Origin: JABWCQ01 sp964587105
GTDB lineage: Bacteria; Electryoneota; RPQS01
DNA length: 64,000 nt
Direction: 5' to 3'
Assembly (NCBI GenBank): GCA_964587105.1
Contig: CAZPKG010000010.1
Span: forward strand, 62,001-126,000
A model generated the notes under the pieces. It worked only from the letters and a program-made list of their open reading frames with translations. It was not told where the DNA came from and made no database searches. The translations under genes and the position numbers were made by a program. Positions 52,506 to 60,143 of the stretch are shown here, one piece after another (within the stretch, counting starts at the first letter, position 1; each line of letters opens with the position of its first letter).

Positions 52506-53918
52506 ATGGCATCTAATGTAATGGACAAAGTCGTCAGCTTATGCAAGCGGCGCGGCTTTGTGTTTCAATCATCTGAAATCTACGGTGGGCTGGCGTCCAT
52601 ATGGGATTACGGCCCGCTTGGGATCGCCCTCAAGAATAATATCGCCAACTATTGGTGGCGCGAGATGACGCAGCTTCACGACAATATCGTTGGAGTTGAT
52701 GCGGCCATTCTTATGCACCCACAAGTTTGGAAAGCTTCGGGCCACGTGGATGGATTTGTTGACCCGCTCGTGGATTGCAAGCAGTGCAAGGCCCGATTCA
52801 AAGCGCAGGACTTGATTAAGCAATGGCGCGCCAAGAAGAAGTTAGCCGCGATTTCGGACGGCGACATCCCTGATGGCGGTGAAGGCGACATAGATCAATT
52901 GATGAAGGTGCGCTGGGCTGAAGCGGCATGCCCGTCATGTGGCACAACAGGCAACCTTACGGCGCCCCGTCAATTTAATCTGATGCTTAAAACCTTTCTC
53001 GGACCCGTGGAAGAGAGCGCGGCAGTCGTGTATCTCCGCCCGGAAACGGCTCAGGGGATTTACGTTAACTACCAAAATGTCGTGAACACCGCGCGCGTCA
53101 AATTGCCGTTCGGTATAGCACAAATCGGAAAAGCGTTTAGAAACGAGATCACGCCGGGGAATTTTATTTTCCGTACACGCGAGTTCGAGCAGATGGAAAT
53201 GCAGTTCTTCGTGCCCCCTGCCGACGCAACTGAGTGGCTGATCTCGTGGCGCGATAAACGGTTTGAGTACTACAAGAAATTAGGCATAACACCCGAGAAA
53301 CTAAGGCTGCATCAGCATACTCCACAAGAGCTTGCGCACTATGCCGCTGATGCATACGATATTGAATATGAATTCCCGTTCGGCTGGCAGGAGCTTGAAG
53401 GGATTCACAATCGCACGGATTTCGATCTGAAGCGCCACACGGAGTTTTCCGGCAAAGACCTCAGTTACATGAATGAAGAGACGAAAGAACGTTTCGTTCC
53501 GTTCATTATTGAAACATCATCAGGTCTTAACCGCACATTATTGACATGTCTTGTTGACGGTTATTACGAAGACACGCAGGACGGCGAGGCTCGAACCGTT
53601 TTGCGGCTCGCTCCGGCGATTGCGCCGTTCAAGGCCGGCGTCTTTTCGCTTGTTAAGAAGGACGGCTTGGCCGAGCTGGCCGATCAGCTTGCGAATGATT
53701 TGCGCAAGGTCGGCGCCGTGTTTGTGGACCACTCAGGCTCGATAGGTCGTCGTTATAGGCGGATGGATGAGATCGGCACCCCTTGGGGTATTACGGTCGA
53801 TTATCAAACCAAAGAAGATCAGACCGTCACATTGCGCGACCGCGATACGCTTGAGCAATTCCGCATCAAAATGAATGAACTCCCCGGCTGGATGGCGGCA
53901 AAGCTTGTTGTTAGCTAA
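52506..53918 (+). CDS. glyS: Glycine--tRNA ligase, homodimeric type
   Basis: Class II synthetase of the single-chain (archaeal/eukaryotic, alpha2) type, 470 residues, unlike the alpha2-beta2 GlyQ/GlyS of many Gram-negatives. Motif SSEIYGGLASIWDYGPLG near 19-36; zinc-type cysteines CKQC near 91-94 and CPSC near 140; motif 2 FRNEITPGNFIFRTREFEQ near 212-230; EGIHNRTDFDL near 300; C-terminal anticodon-binding domain with APAIAPFKAGV near 376. Starts at ATG 52506, 17 bases after recO. Confidence 0.95.
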   Translation: MASNVMDKVVSLCKRRGFVFQSSEIYGGLASIWDYGPLGIALKNNIANYWWREMTQLHDNIVGVDAAILMHPQVWKASGHVDGFVDPLVDCKQCKARFKAQDLIKQWRAKKKLAAISDGDIPDGGEGDIDQLMKVRWAEAACPSCGTTGNLTAPRQFNLMLKTFLGPVEESAAVVYLRPETAQGIYVNYQNVVNTARVKLPFGIAQIGKAFRNEITPGNFIFRTREFEQMEMQFFVPPADATEWLISWRDKRFEYYKKLGITPEKLRLHQHTPQELAHYAADAYDIEYEFPFGWQELEGIHNRTDFDLKRHTEFSGKDLSYMNEETKERFVPFIIETSSGLNRTLLTCLVDGYYEDTQDGEARTVLRLAPAIAPFKAGVFSLVKKDGLAELADQLANDLRKVGAVFVDHSGSIGRRYRRMDEIGTPWGITVDYQTKEDQTVTLRDRDTLEQFRIKMNELPGWMAAKLVVS

Positions 53919-53942
53919 CTGCGAAACCGTTTTGATCTCCAG

Positions 53943-53991
53943 ATGCATCCTACACTATCTTTTGCTCGGAGTACAACTGAGGAGGATGCAT
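53943..53991. repeat. Inverted repeat spanning a start codon
   Basis: ATGCATCCT (53943-53951) and AGGATGCAT (53983-53991) are perfect complements around a 31-base loop. The right arm includes part of the GGAGG Shine-Dalgarno sequence and the first two bases of the ATG at 53990, so in RNA the hairpin would hide the translation start of the following gene. Confidence 0.5.
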
Positions 53992-54748
53992 GCTACAGGA
54001 TGAAATGAGTCGGCACGGCAAGTTCTTGTTTCGCTACCGCACATATTTGCCACTCGTGCTTGTTCCGTTCGGCATTTGGCAGCTTTCATATTATGACAAA
54101 TATGTCGGCGGGTCGCATGTCTATGACACAATCTGGGATTTCGCTTGCTTCGGACTTGCACTGCTCGGCTCAATGATACGCTTTGTATCTGCGGGCTATG
54201 CTCAAGCTGGGACCTCCGGGCGTAACACCAGTGCGGGACAGGTCGCCGATGCCTTGAATACGAAAGGTATGTATTCTCTTGTCAGGCACCCGCTCTACCT
54301 CGGCAATATCATTATGTACACTGCGGCGTTGTTGTTCACTAAGTCACCGTGGTTTGCGCTCGCCGGATGCCTGGGTCTCGTGCTCTATTACGAACGAATT
54401 ATCGCGACAGAAGAGCAATTCCTGCGCGAGAAGTTCGGGACCTCCCTCGACGTCTGGGCGGACGCAACTCCATGTCTTATCCCCAAATTTTCTGGATGGG
54501 TAAAACCAACTTTGAAATTTTCTGTGCTTGCAGGATTACGCAGCGAATTTTATTCAATCGTTGGTATTGTCGTCGCCTTTTACATACTGGACGTTGTCGA
54601 GCACTACTTTGTTGAAGGTGTTTTCAGAGCGGATATGATCTGGAACGTTTTGCTTGTGGCCGCAGCCGTTTCCTTTTTCGTCCTTAGATTTCTGCGCAAG
54701 AACACCCGCGTGCTTGAGCCCAAGGACCGCCGGCTTGAAGCTGCGTAA
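53990..54748 (+). CDS. Membrane-bound methyltransferase (isoprenylcysteine carboxyl methyltransferase family)
   Basis: 252 residues with about six membrane segments. The C-terminal SAM-binding pattern is seen: GMYSLVRHPLYLGNIIMY near 93-110 and EEQFLREKFG near 139-148. This ICMT/phospholipid-methyltransferase family methylates lipids or protein carboxylates at membranes; the substrate here is unknown. ATG 53990 follows GGAGG by five bases. Located after glyS by 72 bases and ending before a strong terminator. Confidence 0.78.
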   Translation: MLQDEMSRHGKFLFRYRTYLPLVLVPFGIWQLSYYDKYVGGSHVYDTIWDFACFGLALLGSMIRFVSAGYAQAGTSGRNTSAGQVADALNTKGMYSLVRHPLYLGNIIMYTAALLFTKSPWFALAGCLGLVLYYERIIATEEQFLREKFGTSLDVWADATPCLIPKFSGWVKPTLKFSVLAGLRSEFYSIVGIVVAFYILDVVEHYFVEGVFRADMIWNVLLVAAAVSFFVLRFLRKNTRVLEPKDRRLEAA

Positions 54749-54772
54749 GAACCAATCAGAATGTACTGCAAA

Positions 54773-54804
54773 AAAGAAACCCGATCATCTGATCGGGTTT
54801 CTTT
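54773..54804. terminator. Bidirectional terminator between convergent genes
   Basis: Perfect inverted repeat AAAGAAACCCGATCA-TC-TGATCGGGTTTCTTT between the methyltransferase stop (plus) and the rplI stop (minus), with an A run before and T-rich sequence after. Confidence 0.88.
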
Positions 54805-54824
54805 CCTCTAACTAATTTTCTCAA

Positions 54825-55271
54825 TTAGACGTTTGGTACTACGTCTATTGTGACGATGGCCGTAATGTCTCTGTGCAGTTTGACGCCGATGTTGTATTCA
54901 CCAAGATGCTTGATGGGTTCGTCAAGCTGAATCTTGCGGCGGTCAATTTCGTAACCGCGTTCCTTGATCAATTCGGCAATGTCAGATGAAGTTACCGCAC
55001 CGAACATGCGATCCTCTTCACCAACTTGCACGGACTTCAAAAGTTTGAGGCCGTTAATCTGCGAATACACGTCACCGGCTTTGCGGCGTTCCTTCAGGTC
55101 GCGCATCTGCAAAGTCTTGCGCTCTTGATCAAGACGCGCAAGATTTGACTTGTTAGCGGCAAACGCGATGCCGCGAGGAATCAAGAAGTTGCGCGCATAG
55201 CCCGGCTTAACCGTGACCAAGTCGCCCACTTTCCCGAGGGACTCTACATCCGATCGAAGAATAATCTGCAT
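54825..55271 (-). CDS. rplI: 50S ribosomal protein L9
   Basis: 148 residues. The N-terminal domain signature GKVGDLVTVKPGYARNFLIP (residues 13-32) is intact, followed by the long connecting helix and the C-terminal domain. Last gene of the rpsF-ssb-rplI cluster, 17 bases after ssb. The usual rpsR (S18) between ssb and rplI is missing here. Confidence 0.96.
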   Translation of the reverse strand: MQIILRSDVESLGKVGDLVTVKPGYARNFLIPRGIAFAANKSNLARLDQERKTLQMRDLKERRKAGDVYSQINGLKLLKSVQVGEEDRMFGAVTSSDIAELIKERGYEIDRRKIQLDEPIKHLGEYNIGVKLHRDITAIVTIDVVPNV

Positions 55272-55288
55272 GATCTCTATCTAAAAAG

Positions 55289-55768
55289 TTATGGCTTGTT
55301 CAGAATGAAACTGCGATAGGTGAAATGCGCGTGCTCCTGATCGTCTTCCACGGCGGGATGATGCTGCTCATCGTCCTCGACCGAATCAACATGCGCGTGC
55401 GCGTCACCTTCGCCAACGTGCTCACGGCGGTTCAAGAATTGAATCCGGCGAGCTTTAATCTCAACCCAACTGCGCGTCGTTCCGTCTTCGTTTGCAAAGC
55501 TGCGGCTTTGCAATTCGCCTTCCACGAGGACCGCGCTGCCTCGATGCAGGTTTTCCTTGCAGCTTTCAGCCAGTTTGTACCAGGCAACAATTCCTATGAA
55601 GCAGACGTCTTCCTTTATTCGGCCGCTTGAATCCTTGAACTTGCGATTCGAAGCAATCGTAAAATTGGCGACTGGCACGTCGGAAGTGGTCTTCCGAAAG
55701 CTCGGGTCCTTTATGAGGTTGCCCGCGATAATAACACAATTGATATCCGGCATTTTGTAGTCCGCCAT
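55289..55768 (-). CDS. ssb: Single-stranded DNA-binding protein
   Basis: 159 residues. The OB fold spans about 8-115: CVIIAGNLIKDPSFR, VANFTIASNRKF, EGELQSRSF, WVEIKARRIQFL. The C-terminal tail is unusual: rich in His, Asp and Glu (EDDEQHHPAVEDDQEHAH) and ending SFILNKP in place of the acidic DDIPF-like tip through which SSB usually recruits partners. ATG 55768 has GGGAG six bases upstream. A TATAAT at 55801-55806 (minus strand) may be a -10 box, but no good -35 box precedes it. Lies between rpsF and rplI as in many bacteria. Confidence 0.88.
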   Translation of the reverse strand: MADYKMPDINCVIIAGNLIKDPSFRKTTSDVPVANFTIASNRKFKDSSGRIKEDVCFIGIVAWYKLAESCKENLHRGSAVLVEGELQSRSFANEDGTTRSWVEIKARRIQFLNRREHVGEGDAHAHVDSVEDDEQHHPAVEDDQEHAHFTYRSFILNKP

Positions 55769-55847
55769 ACGTTCTCCCTCGTTATCCCACCTATGCGCGA
55801 ATTATACGATCCACCCTCCCTGAAGGCGGTCGTCGCTTATATGTATC

Positions 55848-56297
55848 CTATGCGGTACGATCCTCGGCCGCCTCGTCCTCGACCTCGAGAACATCCTCAA
55901 TTGCGTCAGGCTCCACTGCCGAAATAACCTCCGATATCTCGGCCGGCGGCGCAACTTCCTTGGCTATACCAAGCGAGGCGACTGATTCTTCATCAACTTC
56001 TGGAACGCGATCCGGCTCAACGACTGTCACGAGATGACGCAATAACGACGTAGTCAAATGCAATAAGCGATCAAGCTCGTGGGTGGCGGCGGTCGAAAGA
56101 TCATACACAGTCAACACATACTGACCGTATTGGCGGTGACGAATTTCATAAGCCAAACGACGCTTGCCCCAGCGCTCCCAGCGCCTGAACTTGCCCCCTT
56201 GGCTTGTAACGTTGTCTTGAATCTTGCGCAAATCGGTTTCGACTTGTTCAGGTTCAACATTCGGATCGAAAATTAGAACTAATTCGTACGTCTTCAT
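55848..56297 (-). CDS. rpsF: 30S ribosomal protein S6
   Basis: 149 residues. The S6 core covers about 1-95: YELVLIFDPN at the N-terminus, WGKRRLAYEIRHRQYGQYVL near 42-61. The C-terminal 55 residues are a long acidic extension (VEPDRVPEVDEESV through EVEDEAAED). Such acidic tails occur in S6 of several phyla and recall the polyglutamate tail of E. coli S6. ATG 56297, 70 bases after pth. Confidence 0.95.
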   Translation of the reverse strand: MKTYELVLIFDPNVEPEQVETDLRKIQDNVTSQGGKFRRWERWGKRRLAYEIRHRQYGQYVLTVYDLSTAATHELDRLLHLTTSLLRHLVTVVEPDRVPEVDEESVASLGIAKEVAPPAEISEVISAVEPDAIEDVLEVEDEAAEDRTA

Positions 56298-56367
56298 TCG
56301 GCCTCTTTATTCCCTATGGACTTTGCGGCCTACGCAGTGCGCAGGCAGGGTGAACTGTAAAATCTAT

Positions 56368-56937
56368 CTATTCTGCGGCGACATTGAATCGATTCATCGT
56401 CGCTTCAAGTCCGTTCGCCAACCAATGCTCAATGGCGTCTGCTCCGCGCGCAGCAAGTTCTCGATATGCGTCGAGGTCTTTACCGCGCAACTTTTTCAAA
56501 ACGTAATTGCCAACATCCGCTCCCGGATAGCCACCGCCCACACCCATGCGAATCCGCGGAACATCTTCGGTGCCAAACGTCTGCACAATTGAATTCAATC
56601 CTTTTTGTCCGCCTGCTCCACCGTTTTGTCTGATACGCAATCTTCCGAACGGAATATTGACGTCATCACAAACGACGATAATATCCTGCGGTTTCAACTT
56701 GTACCAACGCGCTGCTGCGGATACGGGCCGACCCGACAGGTTCATGTAAGAAAGCGGTCGGAAAAGAACTGCCTCGTAGGGCAAAGGCATTTGAGCAATC
56801 ATACACTCAGATACCGGACCGCGCTTGAAGCTCACGGATGAGCGGCGCGCGATTTCTTCGACAACGGCAAATCCGATGTTGTGCGGGGTGTCATCATATT
56901 CCGAACCGGGATTGCCCAGTCCTACGATTAGCCGCAC
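56368..56937 (-). CDS. pth: Peptidyl-tRNA hydrolase
   Basis: Releases tRNA from prematurely dropped peptidyl-tRNA. 189 residues; LIVGLGNPGSEYDDTPHNIG near 3-22 holds the catalytic His in TPHN, then PLSYMNLSG near 60 and DDVNIPFGRLRIRQNGGAGG, split as 91-100 and 101-110. Start GTG 56937, giving the family N-terminus RLIVGLGNPG. 15 bases after rplY. Confidence 0.94.
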   Translation of the reverse strand: MRLIVGLGNPGSEYDDTPHNIGFAVVEEIARRSSVSFKRGPVSECMIAQMPLPYEAVLFRPLSYMNLSGRPVSAAARWYKLKPQDIIVVCDDVNIPFGRLRIRQNGGAGGQKGLNSIVQTFGTEDVPRIRMGVGGGYPGADVGNYVLKKLRGKDLDAYRELAARGADAIEHWLANGLEATMNRFNVAAE

Positions 56938-56952
56938 AGCAAAAACCTGACG

Positions 56953-57582
56953 TTACTCGGCAGCCGGCTTCTTTTCGCGAATGACTTCAGGCTCGGCTGC
57001 GCCACCCGCTGCACCAGCGCCTTCGGTTCCCTCTTCGGCCTTCTTACCACTCACATGCAGCACGACGGCGTGTTGATCACCGAGTACTGTTACACCCTCA
57101 ATCTTGATGTCATCCACGCGAAGAGCGTCACCAACCTTGAGTTCGGTTACATCCAGATCGATATGCGACGGCATAGCGTCCGGCAAGCACTCGATTTCGA
57201 CTTCGTAAATCACGACGTCAAGAATACCGCCTTGCAATTTCACTCCATAGGCCGTGCCCACAGCGTGAACCGGAACGTGTACGCGCACTTTCTGCGTCAA
57301 GTCAACACCGTACAGGTCAACATGAATAACATCGCCGAATACCGGATGGCGTTGTACTTCGCGAATAACGCAAGGCAGCGTTTGACCACTGATATTGAGA
57401 TCCAAAACGGCCATTTCCTTACGCAGCAGGCGCGCCAATTCAAACTTGTCAAACGAGACATACTTTACGTCACGCTTGGCATTGTAATAGACACCCGGTA
57501 CGCGGCCGCTCTTTCGAAGCTGATGGCCTTTCGGCTCTTGAGGCGTCCGCGCTTCAGCGGACAGTGACAAATGCTCAGACAT
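56953..57582 (-). CDS. rplY: 50S ribosomal protein L25 (general stress protein Ctc type)
   Basis: 209 residues, the long Ctc/TL5 form. N-terminal 5S-rRNA-binding domain: KGHQLRKSGRVPGVYYN near 18-34 and VIREVQRHPVFGDVIHVDLY, split 71-80 and 81-90. The C-terminal TL5 domain ends in an Ala/Gly/Glu-rich tail. Between prs and pth, an order shared with Bacillus (prs-ctc-pth). ATG 57582. Confidence 0.93.
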   Translation of the reverse strand: MSEHLSLSAEARTPQEPKGHQLRKSGRVPGVYYNAKRDVKYVSFDKFELARLLRKEMAVLDLNISGQTLPCVIREVQRHPVFGDVIHVDLYGVDLTQKVRVHVPVHAVGTAYGVKLQGGILDVVIYEVEIECLPDAMPSHIDLDVTELKVGDALRVDDIKIEGVTVLGDQHAVVLHVSGKKAEEGTEGAGAAGGAAEPEVIREKKPAAE

Positions 57583-57610
57583 TTTAATTTATGAAAAGTG
57601 AAAGAAAATA

Positions 57611-58612
57611 CTAATCTGAAGAAATCATGCCCGCAAGCATCTCAAGCTGAGCCGAGTCAACCATGGATTCCCGGGACTCGTCATGGCTATCGAGGAACAA
57701 GTGGCTGATTGATTCCTCTTCGTGGATTCTGCGAATGGCTCCGGCAAATAGTTTTGCCGTGGATAATTTGTGAATCTTGCTGAACTGGTGTTCGCGCGGC
57801 GTCGGCAAAGTATCACACACCCACATCGCCGTAATCGGACTGCTCTCGATCCGATCAACCGCCTGTCCTGACAAGACCGGGTGCGTGATCGCGCAATAGA
57901 TATCCTTGCAACCGCGATCTTTCAGCATTACAAGCGTGGCGGATAGTGTTCCTGCCGTATCCACAATGTCGTCAACGATTAGACAGTTCTTGCCTGTCAC
58001 GTCGCCGATGAGATTCAAGGCAACCGCCTGATTAGGGCCCGTGCGGTACTTGTCCACGATTACAAAGTCGGTTTTCAGGTAGTTTGCATAGAAGCGCGCA
58101 AGCTTGGTCGAACCGACGTCGGGAGCAACGATCGTGAGATTTTCGATCGGGTGCATCGTGAACAGATCAATGAACAGCCGCGAGGCCATCAAATGATCAA
58201 ACGGGATGTTAAAGAACCCTTGAATCTGCGGGGCATGAAGATCCATTGTCAGAATACGATGGATACCGGCCGCTTGCAGCAGATCCGCGACAAGACGCGA
58301 CGTAATAGCCACGCGCGGGCCGTCCTTGCGATCTTGACGAGCGTATCCGTAGTAGGGAATCACGGCTGTGATGCGGCCCGCCGATGCGCGTTTGGCCGCG
58401 TCCACCATGATCAATAGCTCCAGCAAATTTTCTGCGGGCGGACAGGTCGGCTGAATCAGAAAAACATCGCGACCGCGAATGTTCTCTTCGAACTGTACAC
58501 CGATCTCGCCGTCCGAGAAGCGACTGATCTTCACTTCGCCCAGGGGCAACCCAAGACAAGCGGCAATTCGCTCGCCCAAAGGACGATGCGATGTTCCGCT
58601 AAAGACCTTCAT
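57611..58612 (-). CDS. prs: Ribose-phosphate pyrophosphokinase
   Basis: Makes PRPP from ribose-5-phosphate and ATP. 333 residues from ATG 58612 (MKVFSGTSHRPLGE); the frame is open six codons upstream with a TTG I reject. ATP-site RQDRKDGPR near 98, Mg-binding MDLHAPQIQGFF near 128-139, and the PRPP-loop LIVDDIVDTAGTL near 218-230 are present. It has a C-terminal extension of about 20 residues (DSHDESRESMVDSA) relative to the usual 315. Downstream of tRNA-Gln. Confidence 0.95.
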   Translation of the reverse strand: MKVFSGTSHRPLGERIAACLGLPLGEVKISRFSDGEIGVQFEENIRGRDVFLIQPTCPPAENLLELLIMVDAAKRASAGRITAVIPYYGYARQDRKDGPRVAITSRLVADLLQAAGIHRILTMDLHAPQIQGFFNIPFDHLMASRLFIDLFTMHPIENLTIVAPDVGSTKLARFYANYLKTDFVIVDKYRTGPNQAVALNLIGDVTGKNCLIVDDIVDTAGTLSATLVMLKDRGCKDIYCAITHPVLSGQAVDRIESSPITAMWVCDTLPTPREHQFSKIHKLSTAKLFAGAIRRIHEEESISHLFLDSHDESRESMVDSAQLEMLAGMISSD

Positions 58613-58703
58613 TTCGTAGCTGCGATACAATAGACCTTTACTCCGTTACACCGTCAGCGACGCGCGTTCTCGAATCATATGCTATTGCCAGAGCCCATTC
58701 TCG

Positions 58704-58776
58704 CTGGGGCGGAAGGACTCGAACCTCCGAATGGCAGGACCAAAACCTGCTGCCTTACCAACTTGGCGACGCCCCA
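58704..58776 (-). tRNA. tRNA-Gln (anticodon TTG)
   Basis: 73-base cloverleaf on the minus strand: acceptor TGGGGCG with CGCCCCA, D arm TCGCCAAGTTGGTAAGGCA, anticodon arm GCAGG-TTTTGGT-CCTGC (anticodon TTG), T arm with GGTTCGAGTCC, discriminator G. CCA is not encoded. It begins 15 bases after the spoVG stop and precedes prs, so it lies inside a protein-coding transcription unit. Confidence 0.94.
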
Positions 58777-58791
58777 GTATGCGTCTTTGCG

Positions 58792-59094
58792 TTATCTGTC
58801 GAAGCCGCCGTGGCCGGACGCCACGTTGTTTGCCGCCGCTTCATCGGATAATCTGCGAAATTCATCGAGAATCTGAGTCTCCATCTGGCGACGGAACTCA
58901 TTGGTAATCGGATGAGCAATGTCCTTGTATGTGCCGTCCTCGAGCTTGCGACTCGGCATGCACACAAACAAGCCTTCCTTACCTTCGATGATTTTGAGAC
59001 CGCGAATCACAAACACGTCATCAAACGTGATGTTCACAAAAGCTTTGAGCTTCTCTTCGTCGCGGAGATTTACATGAATTTCTGTTATGGTCAC
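58792..59094 (-). CDS. spoVG: SpoVG family RNA/DNA-binding regulator
   Basis: 100 residues. TITEIHVNLRDEEKLKAF at the N-terminus, FDDVFVIRGLKIIEG near 23-37 and FVCMPSRK near 43-50 are the SpoVG signature; IAHPITNEFRRQME follows. The start is GTG 59094, with AAGGGG seven bases upstream; the frame is open 45 codons further but that part does not match the family. SpoVG homologues act as site-specific nucleic-acid-binding regulators. Linked to ispE upstream and prs downstream, as in Firmicutes and many FCB genomes. Confidence 0.95.
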   Translation of the reverse strand: MTITEIHVNLRDEEKLKAFVNITFDDVFVIRGLKIIEGKEGLFVCMPSRKLEDGTYKDIAHPITNEFRRQMETQILDEFRRLSDEAAANNVASGHGGFDR

Positions 59095-59153
59095 GATACG
59101 ACCCCTTGCTTCCCATGCAAGAATGACCTGGCCCCAATCGGGGTTGCTGTTAT

Positions 59154-60062
59154 TTATCGCTTTCGAGCCACGGCGCGGCACACCTTGACCCGTAAGTCGC
59201 GTTCTTGGGACAGCGCCAGCGCGGCACACTGTGCTATCTCATCTGAATCGAAAATTCCGAATATCGTTGACCCGCTTCCAGACATCAGCGAAACGTTGGC
59301 TCCCAACTCAAGCAGCCTATCCCGCCACGTCTGAAGCTTAGAATAACGACGGAAAACTATATTTTCCAAATCGTTACAAGGGTAAATTTGCAGATAAGCT
59401 TCACCCTCCTCTGAAACCCGCAGAGGACTAAATATAACATTCTTCTCCACTTCTGTCAAGGGAAACCTGACTTCTGAGAATGCCCAAGCGGTCTCGATCC
59501 CGAAATCCGGAACAAGCAGTACAAATACCCCCGATATGGCACCGATCAGTGGACTAATATTGTCTCCTCTGCCAATCCCTCTGGCAAGGCCGCCGTGAAG
59601 GAAAAACGGACAATCAGCCCCTAATTGCGCCGCGAGCGGTTCAAGTTGCGAGACAGGCCAATTTAGGCCCCATAGTCGTTTCAGCCCCAGCAAAGCCACG
59701 GCTCCATTTGATGAGCCCCCCCCTACCCCACCCTGAATCGGAAGTGTTTTGGAGAGGCATAGTTTTCCGCAAAGCTCACGGCCTGATGCGAGCGCTAGTG
59801 CACGTGCTGCCCGAACTATCAGATTCCGGTCGTCTGTCGGGAGGTTAGCCCCGCTTATTTCGAGCGAAAACTCGGGTGACTGGGTAAATTGGATTTCGTC
59901 TGCCCAATCTAACTCCTGAAACACCGTCTCCAATTCATGGAAGCCGTCATTCCGTTTCTTTAGGACGCGTAACCGCAGGTTCACCTTTGCAGGAGAACTA
60001 ATGATGAAGCCCGAAGCGCTCTCGCGTACATCGGGATAGACTCGCGGCGGAAGGCTTGTCAA
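59154..60062 (-). CDS. ispE: 4-diphosphocytidyl-2-C-methyl-D-erythritol kinase
   Basis: GHMP kinase of the MEP isoprenoid pathway. SPAKVNLRLRV near 24-34 (substrate-binding Lys) and the ATP-binding PIQGGVGGGSSNGAVAL near 105-121 are clear; C-terminal LMSGSGSTIFGIFD near 270 is the third GHMP motif. 302 residues. The only start that covers the conserved N-terminus is TTG 60062; no Shine-Dalgarno sequence is obvious. Lies between the BY-kinase terminator and spoVG. Confidence 0.93.
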   Translation of the reverse strand: MTSLPPRVYPDVRESASGFIISSPAKVNLRLRVLKKRNDGFHELETVFQELDWADEIQFTQSPEFSLEISGANLPTDDRNLIVRAARALALASGRELCGKLCLSKTLPIQGGVGGGSSNGAVALLGLKRLWGLNWPVSQLEPLAAQLGADCPFFLHGGLARGIGRGDNISPLIGAISGVFVLLVPDFGIETAWAFSEVRFPLTEVEKNVIFSPLRVSEEGEAYLQIYPCNDLENIVFRRYSKLQTWRDRLLELGANVSLMSGSGSTIFGIFDSDEIAQCAALALSQERDLRVKVCRAVARKR

Positions 60063-60078
60063 GGAAAATGGATTGTGG

Positions 60079-60119
60079 AAAAACAGTCGCTCCGCCGATT
60101 TGAGGGCCGGCGGAGCGAC
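60079..60119 (-). terminator. Intrinsic terminator after the BY-kinase gene
   Basis: Minus strand: GTCGCTCCGCCG, a ten-base loop, CGGCGGAGCGAC, then TGTTTTTCC. A 12-bp perfect GC-rich stem followed by a T run, 25 bases after the kinase stop. It separates the exopolysaccharide genes from the ispE-spoVG-prs unit. Confidence 0.85.
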
Positions 60120-60143
60120 GTGTAAGTTAAGTTGAGTTTCGGG

